Notes under the pieces: generated by a model | Seen by the model: only the letters and a program-made list of their open reading frames with translations | Told to the model about the DNA's origin: nothing | Database searches by the model: none | Made by a program: the position numbers and the translations under genes | Source of the DNA: Pseudomonadota bacterium | GTDB lineage: Bacteria > Pseudomonadota > Alphaproteobacteria > Caulobacterales > Caulobacteraceae | NCBI GenBank assembly: GCA_023386645.1 | Contig: JAEWJI010000010.1 | Location: 8,086-72,085, forward strand | Reading direction: 5' to 3' | Length of the DNA: 64,000 nt | In this document: one piece after another, positions 32,871 to 41,864 of the stretch | How positions within the stretch are numbered: position 1 is the stretch's first letter | Layout: the number at the start of each line of letters is the position of its first letter

Positions 32871-33805
32871 GGCTGGACCTCCAGTTCGTTGGACGCCGGG
32901 CGGCCGATGAAGTCGCGCGGGCTGGACCGCACCTCGTCGATCAGGCCCTGAAGCGAGCGGGTGGCCTCGTCCAGCGACTGGATGGTCTGCTGGAGCTGCG
33001 GCAGGGTGGTGGTGGCGAAGTCGCCGACCGGCCTCTCCAGGCCCGTGGCCGTGCGATTGATCGAGGCGATGGCCTCGCGCGCCTCGCTGGTCGCCTGGTT
33101 GATATTAGCCAGAGCCGGGCGGGCGTCGGTCTGGACGCCGGTGCGCAGGTCGGTGGCCAGGGCTTCCCATTCGCCGACGGCGGAGTTGGCGCGGGTGAGC
33201 GCCTGCTCCAGCTGCTGCAGCATCCCTTTGCGGGCCTCGAACTCGGTTGTCACCGCCTCGACGTTCTTCAGGCTGGTGGAGAAGCTGCGGATGTTGTCGT
33301 CCGAGAGCACGCGATTGATGCGGTTGAGCGCATCGACCGTCTGGGCCAGGACGGTGCCTGAACCCGACAGCAGCTCGGCGATCGGCGACGGCTGGCTCTG
33401 GATCACGGGCACGACGTTGTCGGCGTACTGGGTCTTCAACAGGGCGCTGCCCTCGGTCCCTGCGGTGATCTGGATGTAGTTCAGGCCGGTGATCCCCTGG
33501 GGCTCCAGCTGGGCGCGGGAGGTGACGCGGACCGGCGTGGTGCCGTTCAGACGCACGCGCGCGATCACCTGGTCGCCCTTCCTGGGGTCGAGGTTGAGGT
33601 CGGTCACCTCCCCCACCCGGATTCCGTTGAAATGGACCTCGCCGCCTTCCGACAGGCCGCGCACCGGCCCATAGAACACGATGTCGTAGATGTCGTAGTC
33701 GTTGTTGAACTGGAGCCGCGCCAGCCAGATCGAGAACACCGCGAGCGCCGCCAGAAGGGCGACGGTGGCGATGCCGACGGCGGCGTAGTGTGCGTCTCTT
33801 TCCAT
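32867..33805 (-). CDS. MCE/MlaD-family substrate-binding protein
   Basis: This is 312 residues. An N-terminal helix (AVGIATVALLAALAVFSIWL) is followed by an MCE domain: DIVFYGPVRGLSEGGEVHFN, GIRVGEVTDLNLDPRKGDQV, VTSRAQLEPQGITGLNYIQI. The rest is a long helical segment (LNRINRVLSDDNIRSFSTSL and later), as in proteins that oligomerise into a lipid tunnel across the periplasm. The Mla-like operon order is permease, ATPase, MCE, lipoprotein. Confidence 0.92.
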   Translation of the reverse strand: MERDAHYAAVGIATVALLAALAVFSIWLARLQFNNDYDIYDIVFYGPVRGLSEGGEVHFNGIRVGEVTDLNLDPRKGDQVIARVRLNGTTPVRVTSRAQLEPQGITGLNYIQITAGTEGSALLKTQYADNVVPVIQSQPSPIAELLSGSGTVLAQTVDALNRINRVLSDDNIRSFSTSLKNVEAVTTEFEARKGMLQQLEQALTRANSAVGEWEALATDLRTGVQTDARPALANINQATSEAREAIASINRTATGLERPVGDFATTTLPQLQQTIQSLDEATRSLQGLIDEVRSSPRDFIGRPASNELEVQP

Positions 33806-33817
33806 CGTCGGCCCTCC

Positions 33818-34615
33818 TCAGGCCGCCTGCTTGCCGGCGCGTCCGCGCGGGCCGAGGAAGTATTCACGAATCCAGGGGTGATCGGAACGCTCGAGCTCCG
33901 AAACCGGCGCCTTGGCCACCACCCGCCGGTCGGCCAGCACCGCGACCTTGTCGCAGATGGCGTACAGGCTATCGAGGTCGTGGGTGATCATGAAGACGGT
34001 CAGGCCCAGGTCGTCCGACAGTCGCCGGATCAGGTCGTCGAAGGCGGCCGCGCCGATGGGGTCGAGACCCGCGGTCGGCTCGTCCAGGAACAGCAGCTCG
34101 GGATCGAGCGCGAGCGCTCGGGCCAGGCCGACGCGCTTGCGCATGCCGCCAGACAGCTCAGCCGGCTTCTGGTGGTGGCTCTCGGGCTTGAGGCCGACCA
34201 TGGCGATCTTCATCTCGGCCAGTTCGCGGATCACGTCACGCGGCAGACGGGTATGCTCGACCAGCGGCGAGGCGACGTTCTCCAGCACCGTCAGGGAAGA
34301 GAAAAGCGCCCCCTGCTGGAACAGGACGCCGGTGCGGCGCTCGACCTCGGCGGTCTGCTCGGGCGTCGCCTCGGCGGTGTCGTGGCCGAAGATGCGAACC
34401 GTTCCGCCATCGGCCTCCTTCAGGCCGATGATGGAGTTGAGCAGCACCGTCTTGCCGGTGCCCGAGCCGCCGACCACGCCCAGGACCTCGCCGCGCTCGA
34501 CATCGAGGTCGAGGTCCTGATGGATCACCCGGTCGCCGAACTGGGTCAGCATGCCCCGGACCTCGATCAGGGTCTCGGGTTTGTTGGACGCCGATGAAGG
34601 GAGCCGAGCCGTCAC
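33818..34615 (-). CDS. ABC transporter ATPase, MlaF-like
   Basis: This is 265 residues. GTG at 34615 overlaps the permease stop by 4 bp and gives a normal length; longer frames lie inside the permease gene. Walker A is VGGSGTGKTVLLNSII (49-56 core), the signature LSGGMRKRVGLARALAL, and Walker B ELLFLDEPTAGLDPIG, followed by the His switch in MITHDLDSLYAI. This matches MlaF-type ATPases that power lipid transport through MlaE. Confidence 0.94.
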   Translation of the reverse strand: MTARLPSSASNKPETLIEVRGMLTQFGDRVIHQDLDLDVERGEVLGVVGGSGTGKTVLLNSIIGLKEADGGTVRIFGHDTAEATPEQTAEVERRTGVLFQQGALFSSLTVLENVASPLVEHTRLPRDVIRELAEMKIAMVGLKPESHHQKPAELSGGMRKRVGLARALALDPELLFLDEPTAGLDPIGAAAFDDLIRRLSDDLGLTVFMITHDLDSLYAICDKVAVLADRRVVAKAPVSELERSDHPWIREYFLGPRGRAGKQAA

Positions 34616-35733
34616 AGGTTCAGCTCCAGGAAGATCATGGCGAAGACTGCGTCCAGGAAGATGATGGCGAAGATCGCCTGCACCACCGCCGCCGTCACGC
34701 GCCGCCCCAGGCTTTCCACATCGCCCGCCACCGCCATGCCCTGGCGACAGCCGATGGCGGCGACCACCACGGCGAACACCGGCGCCTTGATCATCCCGAC
34801 CATCAGGTGGGTGCTCATCATCGGATCCTCGCTGATCCGCTGGACGAAGAAGGCGGGGCCGTAAGAAAGCTCGCTCCAAGTCACCAGCAGACCGCCGAAC
34901 AGCCCCGCCAGGATGCCGACGAAGGTCAGCAGCGGCAGCATCACCAGCATGGCGGCCAGGCGCGGGATGACCAGGGCCTGGAAGGGATTGACCCCCATGA
35001 CCTGCATGGCGTCGACTTCCTGGTTCATCCGCATGGAGCCGATCTCGGCCGCGAAGGAGCTGGCCGAACGACCCGCCAGCAGGACAGAGGTGATGACCAC
35101 GGCGAACTCGCGCAGGACCGAGACCGCGACCAGCTGGACCGTGAACACCGCCGCGCCGAACTGGGTCAGCAGGTTGGCGCCCAGGAAGGCGATCACCGCG
35201 CCGATGAAGAAGTTGGTCACCGCGATGATCGGCATGGCGTCCAGGCCGGCGCGCTCGCCCTGACTGAACCAGGCGGCCCAGCGGATGCGTCGGGGATGCT
35301 TGAGCGCCGAGCCGGCGGCGGTGATCAGCCGGCCCAGGAACGCCATCGACAGGATGGCCTCGGCGGCGATGTCGTAGACCCCCTGGCCGATCTTGGCGAA
35401 GGTGCGGGTGAAAGGATCGGGGCGCCTCGGCGGCGGCGCGGTTTCGCGCTCCAGCTTCTCGACCATGGCGTAGATGCGTCCAGCCTCCGGGCGGGCGGCC
35501 CAGGCGTCGGGCGGCAGGGGCGCCCCGGTCGAGGCTTGGACGAGGGCCAGGGCGCCGGCGGTGTCGAACCGGCCGAGGTCGTTCAGCTCGACGGCGGCGA
35601 TGCGGCGGCCGGCCAGTTCGCTTTCGAGCCGGCGCGGGATGCGGCCGAGGCTGGTGGTCGTCCAGTCGCCGCTGAGCCGCAGCGTGGCGCCGCCGCCCTG
35701 GGCGTCATCGATGGTGAAGGCAGCCGGCGTCAT
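34612..35733 (-). CDS. STAS-MlaE fused permease
   Basis: This is 373 residues. ATG 35733 has AGAGGGG upstream on the coding strand and gives a start at the STAS domain. Residues ~1-90 are a STAS domain (TLRLSGDWTTTSLGRIPRRL, ELNDLGRFDTAGALALVQAS). The MlaE permease follows with QGVYDIAAEAILSMAFLGRL, LLTQFGAAVFTVQLVAVSVL, AGRSASSFAAEIGSMRMNQE and IPRLAAMLVMLPLLTFVGIL. In E. coli the STAS protein MlaB is separate; here it is fused to the permease. It probably moves phospholipids between membranes. Confidence 0.93.
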   Translation of the reverse strand: MTPAAFTIDDAQGGGATLRLSGDWTTTSLGRIPRRLESELAGRRIAAVELNDLGRFDTAGALALVQASTGAPLPPDAWAARPEAGRIYAMVEKLERETAPPPRRPDPFTRTFAKIGQGVYDIAAEAILSMAFLGRLITAAGSALKHPRRIRWAAWFSQGERAGLDAMPIIAVTNFFIGAVIAFLGANLLTQFGAAVFTVQLVAVSVLREFAVVITSVLLAGRSASSFAAEIGSMRMNQEVDAMQVMGVNPFQALVIPRLAAMLVMLPLLTFVGILAGLFGGLLVTWSELSYGPAFFVQRISEDPMMSTHLMVGMIKAPVFAVVVAAIGCRQGMAVAGDVESLGRRVTAAVVQAIFAIIFLDAVFAMIFLELNL

Positions 35734-35820
35734 CGCCCCTCTTGTAGCGGGCGGCGCGGGAGTCGCACACCAGCTTGATCGCCAATGCAAAGCTTTGGGC
35801 AATCGTTCCCTGATCGGCGA

Positions 35821-37332
35821 TCAGAAGAGGGCGCGCGCGGCCTTCAGGTCACGGACGAAGGCGTCCCGCTCCCGCGCCTTGGCCTCGGCGTCCGGCAGCC
35901 GCAGCAGGTAGGAGGGGTGGACCGTGATCATGGCCTGGGCGTCGCCGGAGGGGATGGCGTGGCCGCGTTCGCGGGTGACGGCGACCTTGCGACCAAGAAC
36001 GCCAAGGGCGGCTGTGGCCCCCAGCGCCAGGATCAGCTTGGGCTTCACCAGCTTGCGCTCCTGATCGAGCCACCAGCGGCAGGCGGTGACCTCTCCGGCG
36101 GTCGGGGTCTTATGCAGGCGCCGCTTGCCGCGCGGCTCGTGCTTGAAATGCTTGACGGCGTTGGTGACGAAGACCTCCCCCCGGTCGATCCTGGCCTCCT
36201 CCAGCGCCGCGTTCAGCACCTGGCCGGCGGGGCCGACGAAGGGGCGGCCGGAGAGATCCTCTTGGTCGCCGGGCTGCTCGCCCACGATCATCAGCGGAGC
36301 CTGGCGGGGGCCCTCGCCGCAAACCCCTTGCGTGGCGTCGCGCCATAGCGGGCAGCGGCGGCAGCCTTGGACCGCCCGGTCCAGTTCTCCTAGGTCCTTG
36401 GCGACGAAGGCGTCGTCGTAGGAAGCGTCGCGTCCAAGGCGCGCGAGGGTCTTGTCCAGACGGGGGTTGGGAGGGGAGGCGGGCGCGGCGACCATGGTTT
36501 CGGTGCGAACCTGCGAGGCCGCCACCAGTTCCGGGATCATCTGGGCCTCGGGCAGGTTCTTCCAGTACCGCTTGGGCATCTCCCCCTGCATGGTTTGGGT
36601 CTTGAGCCGAGCCGGATTGAAGGTTGAGGCGTAGTAGGTCTTCCAGAACTCCTCGATCTCGTCCTCGGCCGGGGCCATGTCCCGGGTCGCTGGCGGGCCG
36701 AAGCTGAGGTCGGCGCCGTCCCAGACTGCCGAACCGTCGGGCGTTAGGATCGACCACCGCATGGTCGTGAACCGCCGCTGGAAGAAGGGTGCGGTCTTCT
36801 CCAGCACCCGGTGAGCGGGCTCGAACCAGGCGACCCAAGCCTCGCCCGCGTCGTCGAACACCTGCCGGAAGCGAACGAAGGCCTTCATCTTGTGGGAGGC
36901 GCGGCTCACGTTCTTGGCGCGTTCGAGGGCGTCCGCGACGTCCGCGTCAGTTACCACGTGCATCAGGTCCGGCTCGTCGCGCAGGCGCCAGAGCAGGCGG
37001 TAGAGGAGGTCGAAACGGTCGTCGGAGCGGTGGAGGATGACCTCCTGGGCGAGGTCGATGAAGGTCTTGGGAACGACGAACTGTCTCCCCTCTGGACGCT
37101 TCGCGTCCTGTCTCCCCTCAAAGGGGGGAGATCGCACCGGCAAATCTCCCCCCTTTGGGGGGAGACCGGCGCCAGAGGCGCCAGAGGGGGGCTCGTCAAA
37201 CAATCCCCCCTGCCCCGCGCCCTCGACCACGAACCGCCCATGGCCAGGCTCCACCCCGTCCAGCCGGAACGCCCGCGCCGCCTTGCGCCATCCGTCGAAA
37301 TCGGTCTCGGAGGCGAGCGTGGCCGTCGGCAT
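35821..37332 (-). CDS. DUF4130-UdgX fusion, uracil-DNA glycosylase/binding protein
   Basis: This is 503 residues. ATG 37332 overlaps the upstream TGA by one base. The N-terminal ~285 residues are a DUF4130-type domain (FDLLYRLLWRLRDEPDLMHV, VRFRQVFDDAGEAWVAWFEP, MPKRYWKNLPEAQMIPELV). The C-terminal part is a family-4-like UDG with Cys ligands (CRRCPLWRDATQGVC), IVGEQPGDQEDLSGRPFVGP and the UdgX loop KRRLH at 403-407. In characterised UdgX the equivalent His bonds covalently to the abasic site; His407 is that residue. Residues ~45-84 are encoded by a hairpin-rich repeat, a likely insertion in the linker. It is coupled with the radical SAM gene. Confidence 0.9.
   Translation of the reverse strand: MPTATLASETDFDGWRKAARAFRLDGVEPGHGRFVVEGAGQGGLFDEPPSGASGAGLPPKGGDLPVRSPPFEGRQDAKRPEGRQFVVPKTFIDLAQEVILHRSDDRFDLLYRLLWRLRDEPDLMHVVTDADVADALERAKNVSRASHKMKAFVRFRQVFDDAGEAWVAWFEPAHRVLEKTAPFFQRRFTTMRWSILTPDGSAVWDGADLSFGPPATRDMAPAEDEIEEFWKTYYASTFNPARLKTQTMQGEMPKRYWKNLPEAQMIPELVAASQVRTETMVAAPASPPNPRLDKTLARLGRDASYDDAFVAKDLGELDRAVQGCRRCPLWRDATQGVCGEGPRQAPLMIVGEQPGDQEDLSGRPFVGPAGQVLNAALEEARIDRGEVFVTNAVKHFKHEPRGKRRLHKTPTAGEVTACRWWLDQERKLVKPKLILALGATAALGVLGRKVAVTRERGHAIPSGDAQAMITVHPSYLLRLPDAEAKARERDAFVRDLKAARALF
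37081..37200. repeat. hairpin-rich palindromic repeat inside the udgX coding region
   Basis: Four hairpins lie in 120 bp: GGACGC-TTC-GCGTCC, CTCCCCT-CAA-AGGGGGGAG (imperfect), CTCCCCCC-TTT-GGGGGGAG (perfect 8-bp stem), and GGCGCC-AGA-GGCGCC. Such elements normally lie between genes. Here the element is read in frame as a Gly/Pro-rich linker of about 40 residues. Confidence 0.75.
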
Positions 37333-38573
37333 CAGAACAGAGCGAGCTGCACCGGCGCGGGTTCCGGGACGATGCGGTCGCGAAGGTCGGCGGCGTCGGT
37401 CAGGCCGCCCGGCGACCAGTCGAGCGCGGTGATAAAGGGCCGGACCTTGTCGATTCCCCGGCAGAGGCAAGCGATATCTTCCAGCCGAAGCGTCCGATAA
37501 TGGCGCACCTGCACGATGCGGTTGACCGACTTCACGCCCAGGCCCGGCACCCGCAGCAACATCTCGCGCGGGGCGGTGTTCACGTCGACCGGGAACTGCT
37601 CGCGCCGGTTCAGGGCCCAGGCCAGCTTGGGGTCGATCGCGAGATCCAGCATGCCGTCGGTAGTCGCCTCGCCGATTTCGGGTGGTGAGAAGCCGTAGAA
37701 GCGCATCAGCCAGTCGGCCTGATAGAGCCGGTGCTCGCGCATCAGTGGCGGCTTCGCCAGCGGCAGCGAAGACGAGGCGTCGGGGATCGGACTGAAGGCG
37801 GAGTAGTAGACGCGGCGCAGGCCGTAGCCTCCGTAAAGCGAGGCCGACCGGTCGATGATCTCGGTGTCGGGCGCGCCGTCGGCGCCCACGATCAACTGGG
37901 TCGATTGGCCGGCCGGAGCGAACTTCGGCGGCTTCGCTCGATCGGTCTTCCGGGGCTTGGCCGCGTCGACCTTGAGGCGCACCTGCCCCATGGCCTTCTT
38001 GATGACCCCGACGTCCTTCTGCGGCGCCAGTCGGGCCAGAGCCTCGTCGCGCGGCAGTTCGATGTTGGCCGATAGCCGGTCGGCGTAGAGCCCCGCCTCC
38101 TCGACCAGCTTCGGATCGGCCTCCGGGATCAGCTTCAGATGGATGTAGCCCCGGAAGTCGTGCTCCAGCCGCAGCGCCTTCGCCACCAGCACCAGCTGTT
38201 CCATCGTGTAGTCGCCGGACCGAATGATCCCGGACGACAGGAACAGACCCTCGATATAGTTGCGCTTGTAGAAGTTGAGAGTGAGATCGACGACCTCCTG
38301 GACGTTGAACCGCGCGCGCTGCACGTTCGAGGAAGCACGATTGATGCAGTAGGCGCAGTCGTAGATGCAGAAGTTGGTCAACAGGATCTTGAGCAGCGAA
38401 ACACACCGGCCGTCCGGCGTGTAGGCGTGGCAGATGCCCATGCCCTCCGTCGATCCGACACCCCTGCCTCCCGTCGAGTCCCGCTTGGAGGTGCCGGAAG
38501 ACGCGCAGGACGCGTCGTATTTGGCCGCGTCCGCGAGAATCGAAAGCTTGCGCCGGAGGTCGAGCTGGGCCAT
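37332..38573 (-). CDS. putative DNA modification/repair radical SAM protein
   Basis: This is 413 residues. The [4Fe-4S] cluster motif CxxxCxxC is at Cys69, Cys73 and Cys76 (TNFCIYDCAYCINR), preceded by CHAYTPDGRCVSLLKILL. Then come NYIEGLFLSSGIIRSGDYT and RGYIHLKLIPEADPKLVEEA. The C-terminus has a helix-hairpin-helix-like LLRVPGLGVKSVNRIVQVR that would bind DNA. Such proteins occur in a conserved pair with DUF4130-UdgX proteins, as here. The chemistry is unknown. Confidence 0.88.
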   Translation of the reverse strand: MAQLDLRRKLSILADAAKYDASCASSGTSKRDSTGGRGVGSTEGMGICHAYTPDGRCVSLLKILLTNFCIYDCAYCINRASSNVQRARFNVQEVVDLTLNFYKRNYIEGLFLSSGIIRSGDYTMEQLVLVAKALRLEHDFRGYIHLKLIPEADPKLVEEAGLYADRLSANIELPRDEALARLAPQKDVGVIKKAMGQVRLKVDAAKPRKTDRAKPPKFAPAGQSTQLIVGADGAPDTEIIDRSASLYGGYGLRRVYYSAFSPIPDASSSLPLAKPPLMREHRLYQADWLMRFYGFSPPEIGEATTDGMLDLAIDPKLAWALNRREQFPVDVNTAPREMLLRVPGLGVKSVNRIVQVRHYRTLRLEDIACLCRGIDKVRPFITALDWSPGGLTDAADLRDRIVPEPAPVQLALF

Positions 38574-38634
38574 CCGTTCGCTATATGTTCCACGAACGTC
38601 GGGGCGTCCAGCGTGGCCGTTCGGTTTTCGTGCG

Positions 38635-39561
38635 TCAGCGCAGATAGTTGAGCAGCGAGACCTGGCTGAGCTGGGACACCACCTGGGCGGAGGCCTGGAC
38701 CGCGATCTGGGACAGCTGCAGATCGGTGACCGCCCGGGCCATGTCCGCGTCCGTTCGCTTGGAGACCAGGGCGTCGAGCGCGTTCATCTGCTCGACGTGC
38801 GCGGCGGTGACGGAGTCGATGCGGTTCTGCAGTGAACCATTGCGCGAGGCGGCGTCGGTCACCTCGATCCTCACGGCGTCCAGCCGGCTGAGCTGGGCCG
38901 TCAGAAAGGCCTTCTGCGTGTCGTTCGGCTTGCCGCTCAGGGGACCGTTCGGTCCCGAGTGATACGCCTGGATGTCTCGCAGGATCTGAAAGACATCGGC
39001 GCCGAGCGCATCGGCCAGGAAGCCGGTCTCCACGCTGGTCGCCTCCGCGATCCGGGAGGCGGGCTTCAGCTGGTCGTTGGTGAAGACCGAGGCGACGTCG
39101 GGCGCGGCGGCGAGCTCGGCGAGCGAGCCCACGTTCACCGGAGGGGTGTTGGTGTTGGCGCCGGCGAACAGATAGCCGCCCTGGTGCCTGGTGTTCAGAC
39201 CGTTCTGGATCGACTGGAAATGTCCTTGCAGGTCCAGCATCAGGACCGTGTTGGAATCCGCGGCCAGGGCGCCGGCGATCGCCTCCCTCGCCCCTGTGAT
39301 GGCGTCGACCATCTGCGTGAGCGCCAGATCCTGGGCCTGGAGTCGCGCCGCCACGGCGTCGCCGGTGTCCAGGAAGCCCTGGAGCCGGTTCTGGGCGCCC
39401 TTCATGGCCGTCAGGGTCTCCGCTCCGCGCCCGAAGCCCGTCAGGTCCGTCGCGTTCTTGCGGGTGGAGACGCGCTCCTGGGCGTCCTGCTGGCTGATCT
39501 GGGCGGCCATCAGATCGAGCAGCGCGGACTGATAGTTGCCGAAGGTGGATACGCGGGTCAT
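38635..39561 (-). CDS. flgL: flagellar hook-associated protein 3
   Basis: FlgL (308 aa) is an outer junction protein between the hook and the filament. The N-terminal helix is TRVSTFGNYQSALLDLMAAQ with QDAQERVSTRKNATDLTGFG; the C-terminal helix has VSKRTDADMARAVTDLQLSQ and AQVVSQLSQVSLLNYLR. Both ends fit flagellin-type coiled-coil packing, and the middle is a variable domain (QGGYLFAGANTNTPPVNVG). Its ATG overlaps the flgK stop by one base (TGATG). Confidence 0.93.
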   Translation of the reverse strand: MTRVSTFGNYQSALLDLMAAQISQQDAQERVSTRKNATDLTGFGRGAETLTAMKGAQNRLQGFLDTGDAVAARLQAQDLALTQMVDAITGAREAIAGALAADSNTVLMLDLQGHFQSIQNGLNTRHQGGYLFAGANTNTPPVNVGSLAELAAAPDVASVFTNDQLKPASRIAEATSVETGFLADALGADVFQILRDIQAYHSGPNGPLSGKPNDTQKAFLTAQLSRLDAVRIEVTDAASRNGSLQNRIDSVTAAHVEQMNALDALVSKRTDADMARAVTDLQLSQIAVQASAQVVSQLSQVSLLNYLR

Positions 39562-41675
39562 CAGGTCATCCCCAGAAGCACGTCGTACATGTCCTTCACC
39601 GCCTGGATCAGGCGGGCCGAGGCGTTGAAGGCCTGCTGATAGGTGGCCATCAGCACCAGTTCTTCATCCAGGTTGACGCCCTCGTGGGCCACCTGACGGG
39701 CCTCGGCCTCGGAGTGCACCGCCTGGGCGGCCTGGGCGCGGCTCTTGGCGGCGCCGGCGCGGCCGCCGATGTCCCCGGCAAGCTCCGAGGCATAGCGCGA
39801 GATCGACAGCGATCCGCCCGCCGAGTCGCCCGCCGCCGCGAAGCTGCTGGCGCGTTCGCCAGCGTCCGCCAGCAACAGAGCGCCCCGGCCGTCGCCGGTG
39901 CTGATAGAGGAGGCCGGCGGGGTCGCGGACAGGTTCAGCTGAGCCAACGCCAGCTTCGCCGGGCTCTGGCGAATATCGGTGCGCAGCGAGAAGCCATCCG
40001 CGCGCGACGCCCGCACCCCGCCACCCAGGCCGAACAGCTCGGTCAGGGAGACGCCGGACGGGACCTGTGTGGTCTTGTCCTCCAGCACTCCCATGCGGAT
40101 GTCCGCGCCGCCCGATGGCTTGAAGCTGATCGCGCCGGTCGTCGGATCCGCCGTGAACTGGCCGAAGCGACCCACGCCGGTGGAGCTGCTGTTCAACTCC
40201 GCCAGCATGTCGGCGAGCGTGCCCCCAGCCGGCGTTCTGACCGTGATGTCGCGCAGCCGCGCGCCGCTGGCGTCGGTGAAGCGGAAGGTCAGCTCCTGGT
40301 CGACCGGGAAACCCAGCTGGGACACGGCGACGAGGCCCTGATCGTAGAGGGCGGGCCGATCGGTCGAGACCAGGTCGTTCAGGCCGAAGTAGTGCGAGAA
40401 ACCACGGCCAGCCTTGTTCGAGGCCGCGGTCGGGTCGTCCGCCACCGCGATGCCTTGAGGCGGCGTCACGTCCAGCTTCAAAACCCCGTCCGTGAAGGTG
40501 GCGACCATGGCGCCGAGCTGGTCGTTGAGGGTGGTCAGGAAGGACCCGGGCGTCGCCGGGACGCCGTTCACCGTCATGGTCGCGCCGGAGAAGACGATGT
40601 CGGCCCGGCTCTGCACCACCCCCGCCGCATTGGTGATGACGACGGTCGTGCGACCGGTGAACCCGGCGATGGCCGTCTCGAAACTTTGACCGACATTGCG
40701 GCCTGTCAGAGCCGACGGCGGAGGCGCGGAGGTGTTGGCGTTGTGGGCGCGGTTCAGCTCGTCGGCCACCCGGGTCATCAGTTCGCCGAGCCGTTCAGCG
40801 GCGGCCGGAGCCTCGACATCCCGCAGCTGGAGCAGGCCCCGGATCTCGCCAGACGCCAGTCCCTCGGTCAGGGGCCGCTTCTGGCCACGAGGCTCCGTGA
40901 CCCACAGCTCGCCGAAAGCGCTCTCGCTGCTGACCGAGCCGGCGCGCGCATAGTCGAGGCGCGCGTGACCCTCGCCGGCCAGGAGGAGCCCGACGCCGGT
41001 GCGGATCGAGACCCCGCCAACCGCCCGGGTCGACACGCGGATATCCAGGATGCCGGCAAGTTCCTGGATCAGGGCCGCCTGGGCGGTCTCGGCGCCGGAG
41101 GCGTCGCCGCTGATCACCGTCGCACGGCCGATCTCGACGTTCAGGCTCTCGATCTGCTCCAGCAGGGTGTTGGCCCGGTCCACCGCCGTCAGCAGGCGGC
41201 CGTCCGCGTCCTCTCGCACCGCCTGGATCTGGCTGGAGATGCGGGCCGCCTCGTCGAACAGGGCCTGGGTCTTGAACAGGGCGTCCTGGCGCTGGGGCGA
41301 CGAGGTCGGGTTCTCGGCGCTGGCGGCGAAGGCCGAGAACAGGCCGTCGACCTTGGAGAAGAAGCCCGTGTCGCCGCCGGGGTCGCCGAACAGGGCCTGG
41401 ATGCGGTCGTAGAGTTCGTAGCGGACCGTCTCCCGGCTCGCGTCGGCGCTCGCGTTCAGGCTGGCGGCCTGAAGGAAGCGATCGGTCGCCAGGCGGATAC
41501 GCGCGACCTCGACGCCGGCCCCCACGCCCTGGCTGGTGCGCGAGACTTGTTCGGCGATCTTGCGGACGTATCCAGGCGTGTTGACGTTCGAGACATTGTC
41601 CGAGACCACCCGCAGCTGGCTCTGGGCCGCGCCCAGGCCGGAGGTGGCGATGTTCAGGATCGAGTTCAGCGACAC
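39561..41675 (-). CDS. flgK: flagellar hook-associated protein 1
   Basis: FlgK (704 aa) is the inner junction protein. The start is GTG 41675. The N-terminus is SLNSILNIATSGLGAAQSQL with DNVSNVNTPGYVRK, the shared rod/hook motif; the C-terminus ends in LDEELVLMATYQQAFNASAR and LIQAVKDMYDVLLGMT. The large middle part is variable. It is transcribed away from fliK-flgD-flgE; the 370-bp gap carries sigma-54 promoters for both directions. Confidence 0.95.
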   Translation of the reverse strand: MSLNSILNIATSGLGAAQSQLRVVSDNVSNVNTPGYVRKIAEQVSRTSQGVGAGVEVARIRLATDRFLQAASLNASADASRETVRYELYDRIQALFGDPGGDTGFFSKVDGLFSAFAASAENPTSSPQRQDALFKTQALFDEAARISSQIQAVREDADGRLLTAVDRANTLLEQIESLNVEIGRATVISGDASGAETAQAALIQELAGILDIRVSTRAVGGVSIRTGVGLLLAGEGHARLDYARAGSVSSESAFGELWVTEPRGQKRPLTEGLASGEIRGLLQLRDVEAPAAAERLGELMTRVADELNRAHNANTSAPPPSALTGRNVGQSFETAIAGFTGRTTVVITNAAGVVQSRADIVFSGATMTVNGVPATPGSFLTTLNDQLGAMVATFTDGVLKLDVTPPQGIAVADDPTAASNKAGRGFSHYFGLNDLVSTDRPALYDQGLVAVSQLGFPVDQELTFRFTDASGARLRDITVRTPAGGTLADMLAELNSSSTGVGRFGQFTADPTTGAISFKPSGGADIRMGVLEDKTTQVPSGVSLTELFGLGGGVRASRADGFSLRTDIRQSPAKLALAQLNLSATPPASSISTGDGRGALLLADAGERASSFAAAGDSAGGSLSISRYASELAGDIGGRAGAAKSRAQAAQAVHSEAEARQVAHEGVNLDEELVLMATYQQAFNASARLIQAVKDMYDVLLGMT

Positions 41676-41726
41676 GGCCGCGCCTCCCCGAAGGCTCCGC
41701 CCGGCAATCCGCGCCGGGGGGTGAGC

Positions 41727-41741
41727 GCAATTTGCCCGGCG
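41727..41741 (-). promoter_or_regulatory. ftr-like element, copy A (putative FlbD site)
   Basis: On the minus strand this reads CGCCGGGCAAATTGC. It matches copy B at 41865-41879 at 13 of 15 positions, in inverse orientation. It lies downstream of the flgK promoter, as the ftr sites of Caulobacter flaN do. FlbD binding is inferred. Confidence 0.6.
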
Positions 41742-41819
41742 TCCGCCGAGGCGGGGCGATGCAAGCGATTGATTTCGCGATACAAGCTTTGAGCGCGGGT
41801 CTTCATGCCGGATTACGAG

Positions 41820-41834
41820 GCAAGCGACACGCCA
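41820..41834 (-). promoter_or_regulatory. sigma-54 promoter for flgK
   Basis: The minus strand reads TGGCGTGTCGCTTGC, with GG and GC separated by exactly 10 bases as in the -24/-12 consensus. Transcription would start near 41809, leaving a leader of about 134 nt before the flgK GTG. Confidence 0.72.
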
Positions 41835-41864
41835 GATGCCGGGACGCTGGCGGCTACCGCCTGG

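Noticed and set aside
37333..38406. N-terminal extension of the UdgX frame
   Set aside because: It lies within the radical SAM gene; the ATG at 37332 couples directly with that stop.
39684..41792. A 702-residue frame antisense to flgK
   Set aside because: flgK has the FlgK motifs at both ends; the opposite frame is low-complexity.
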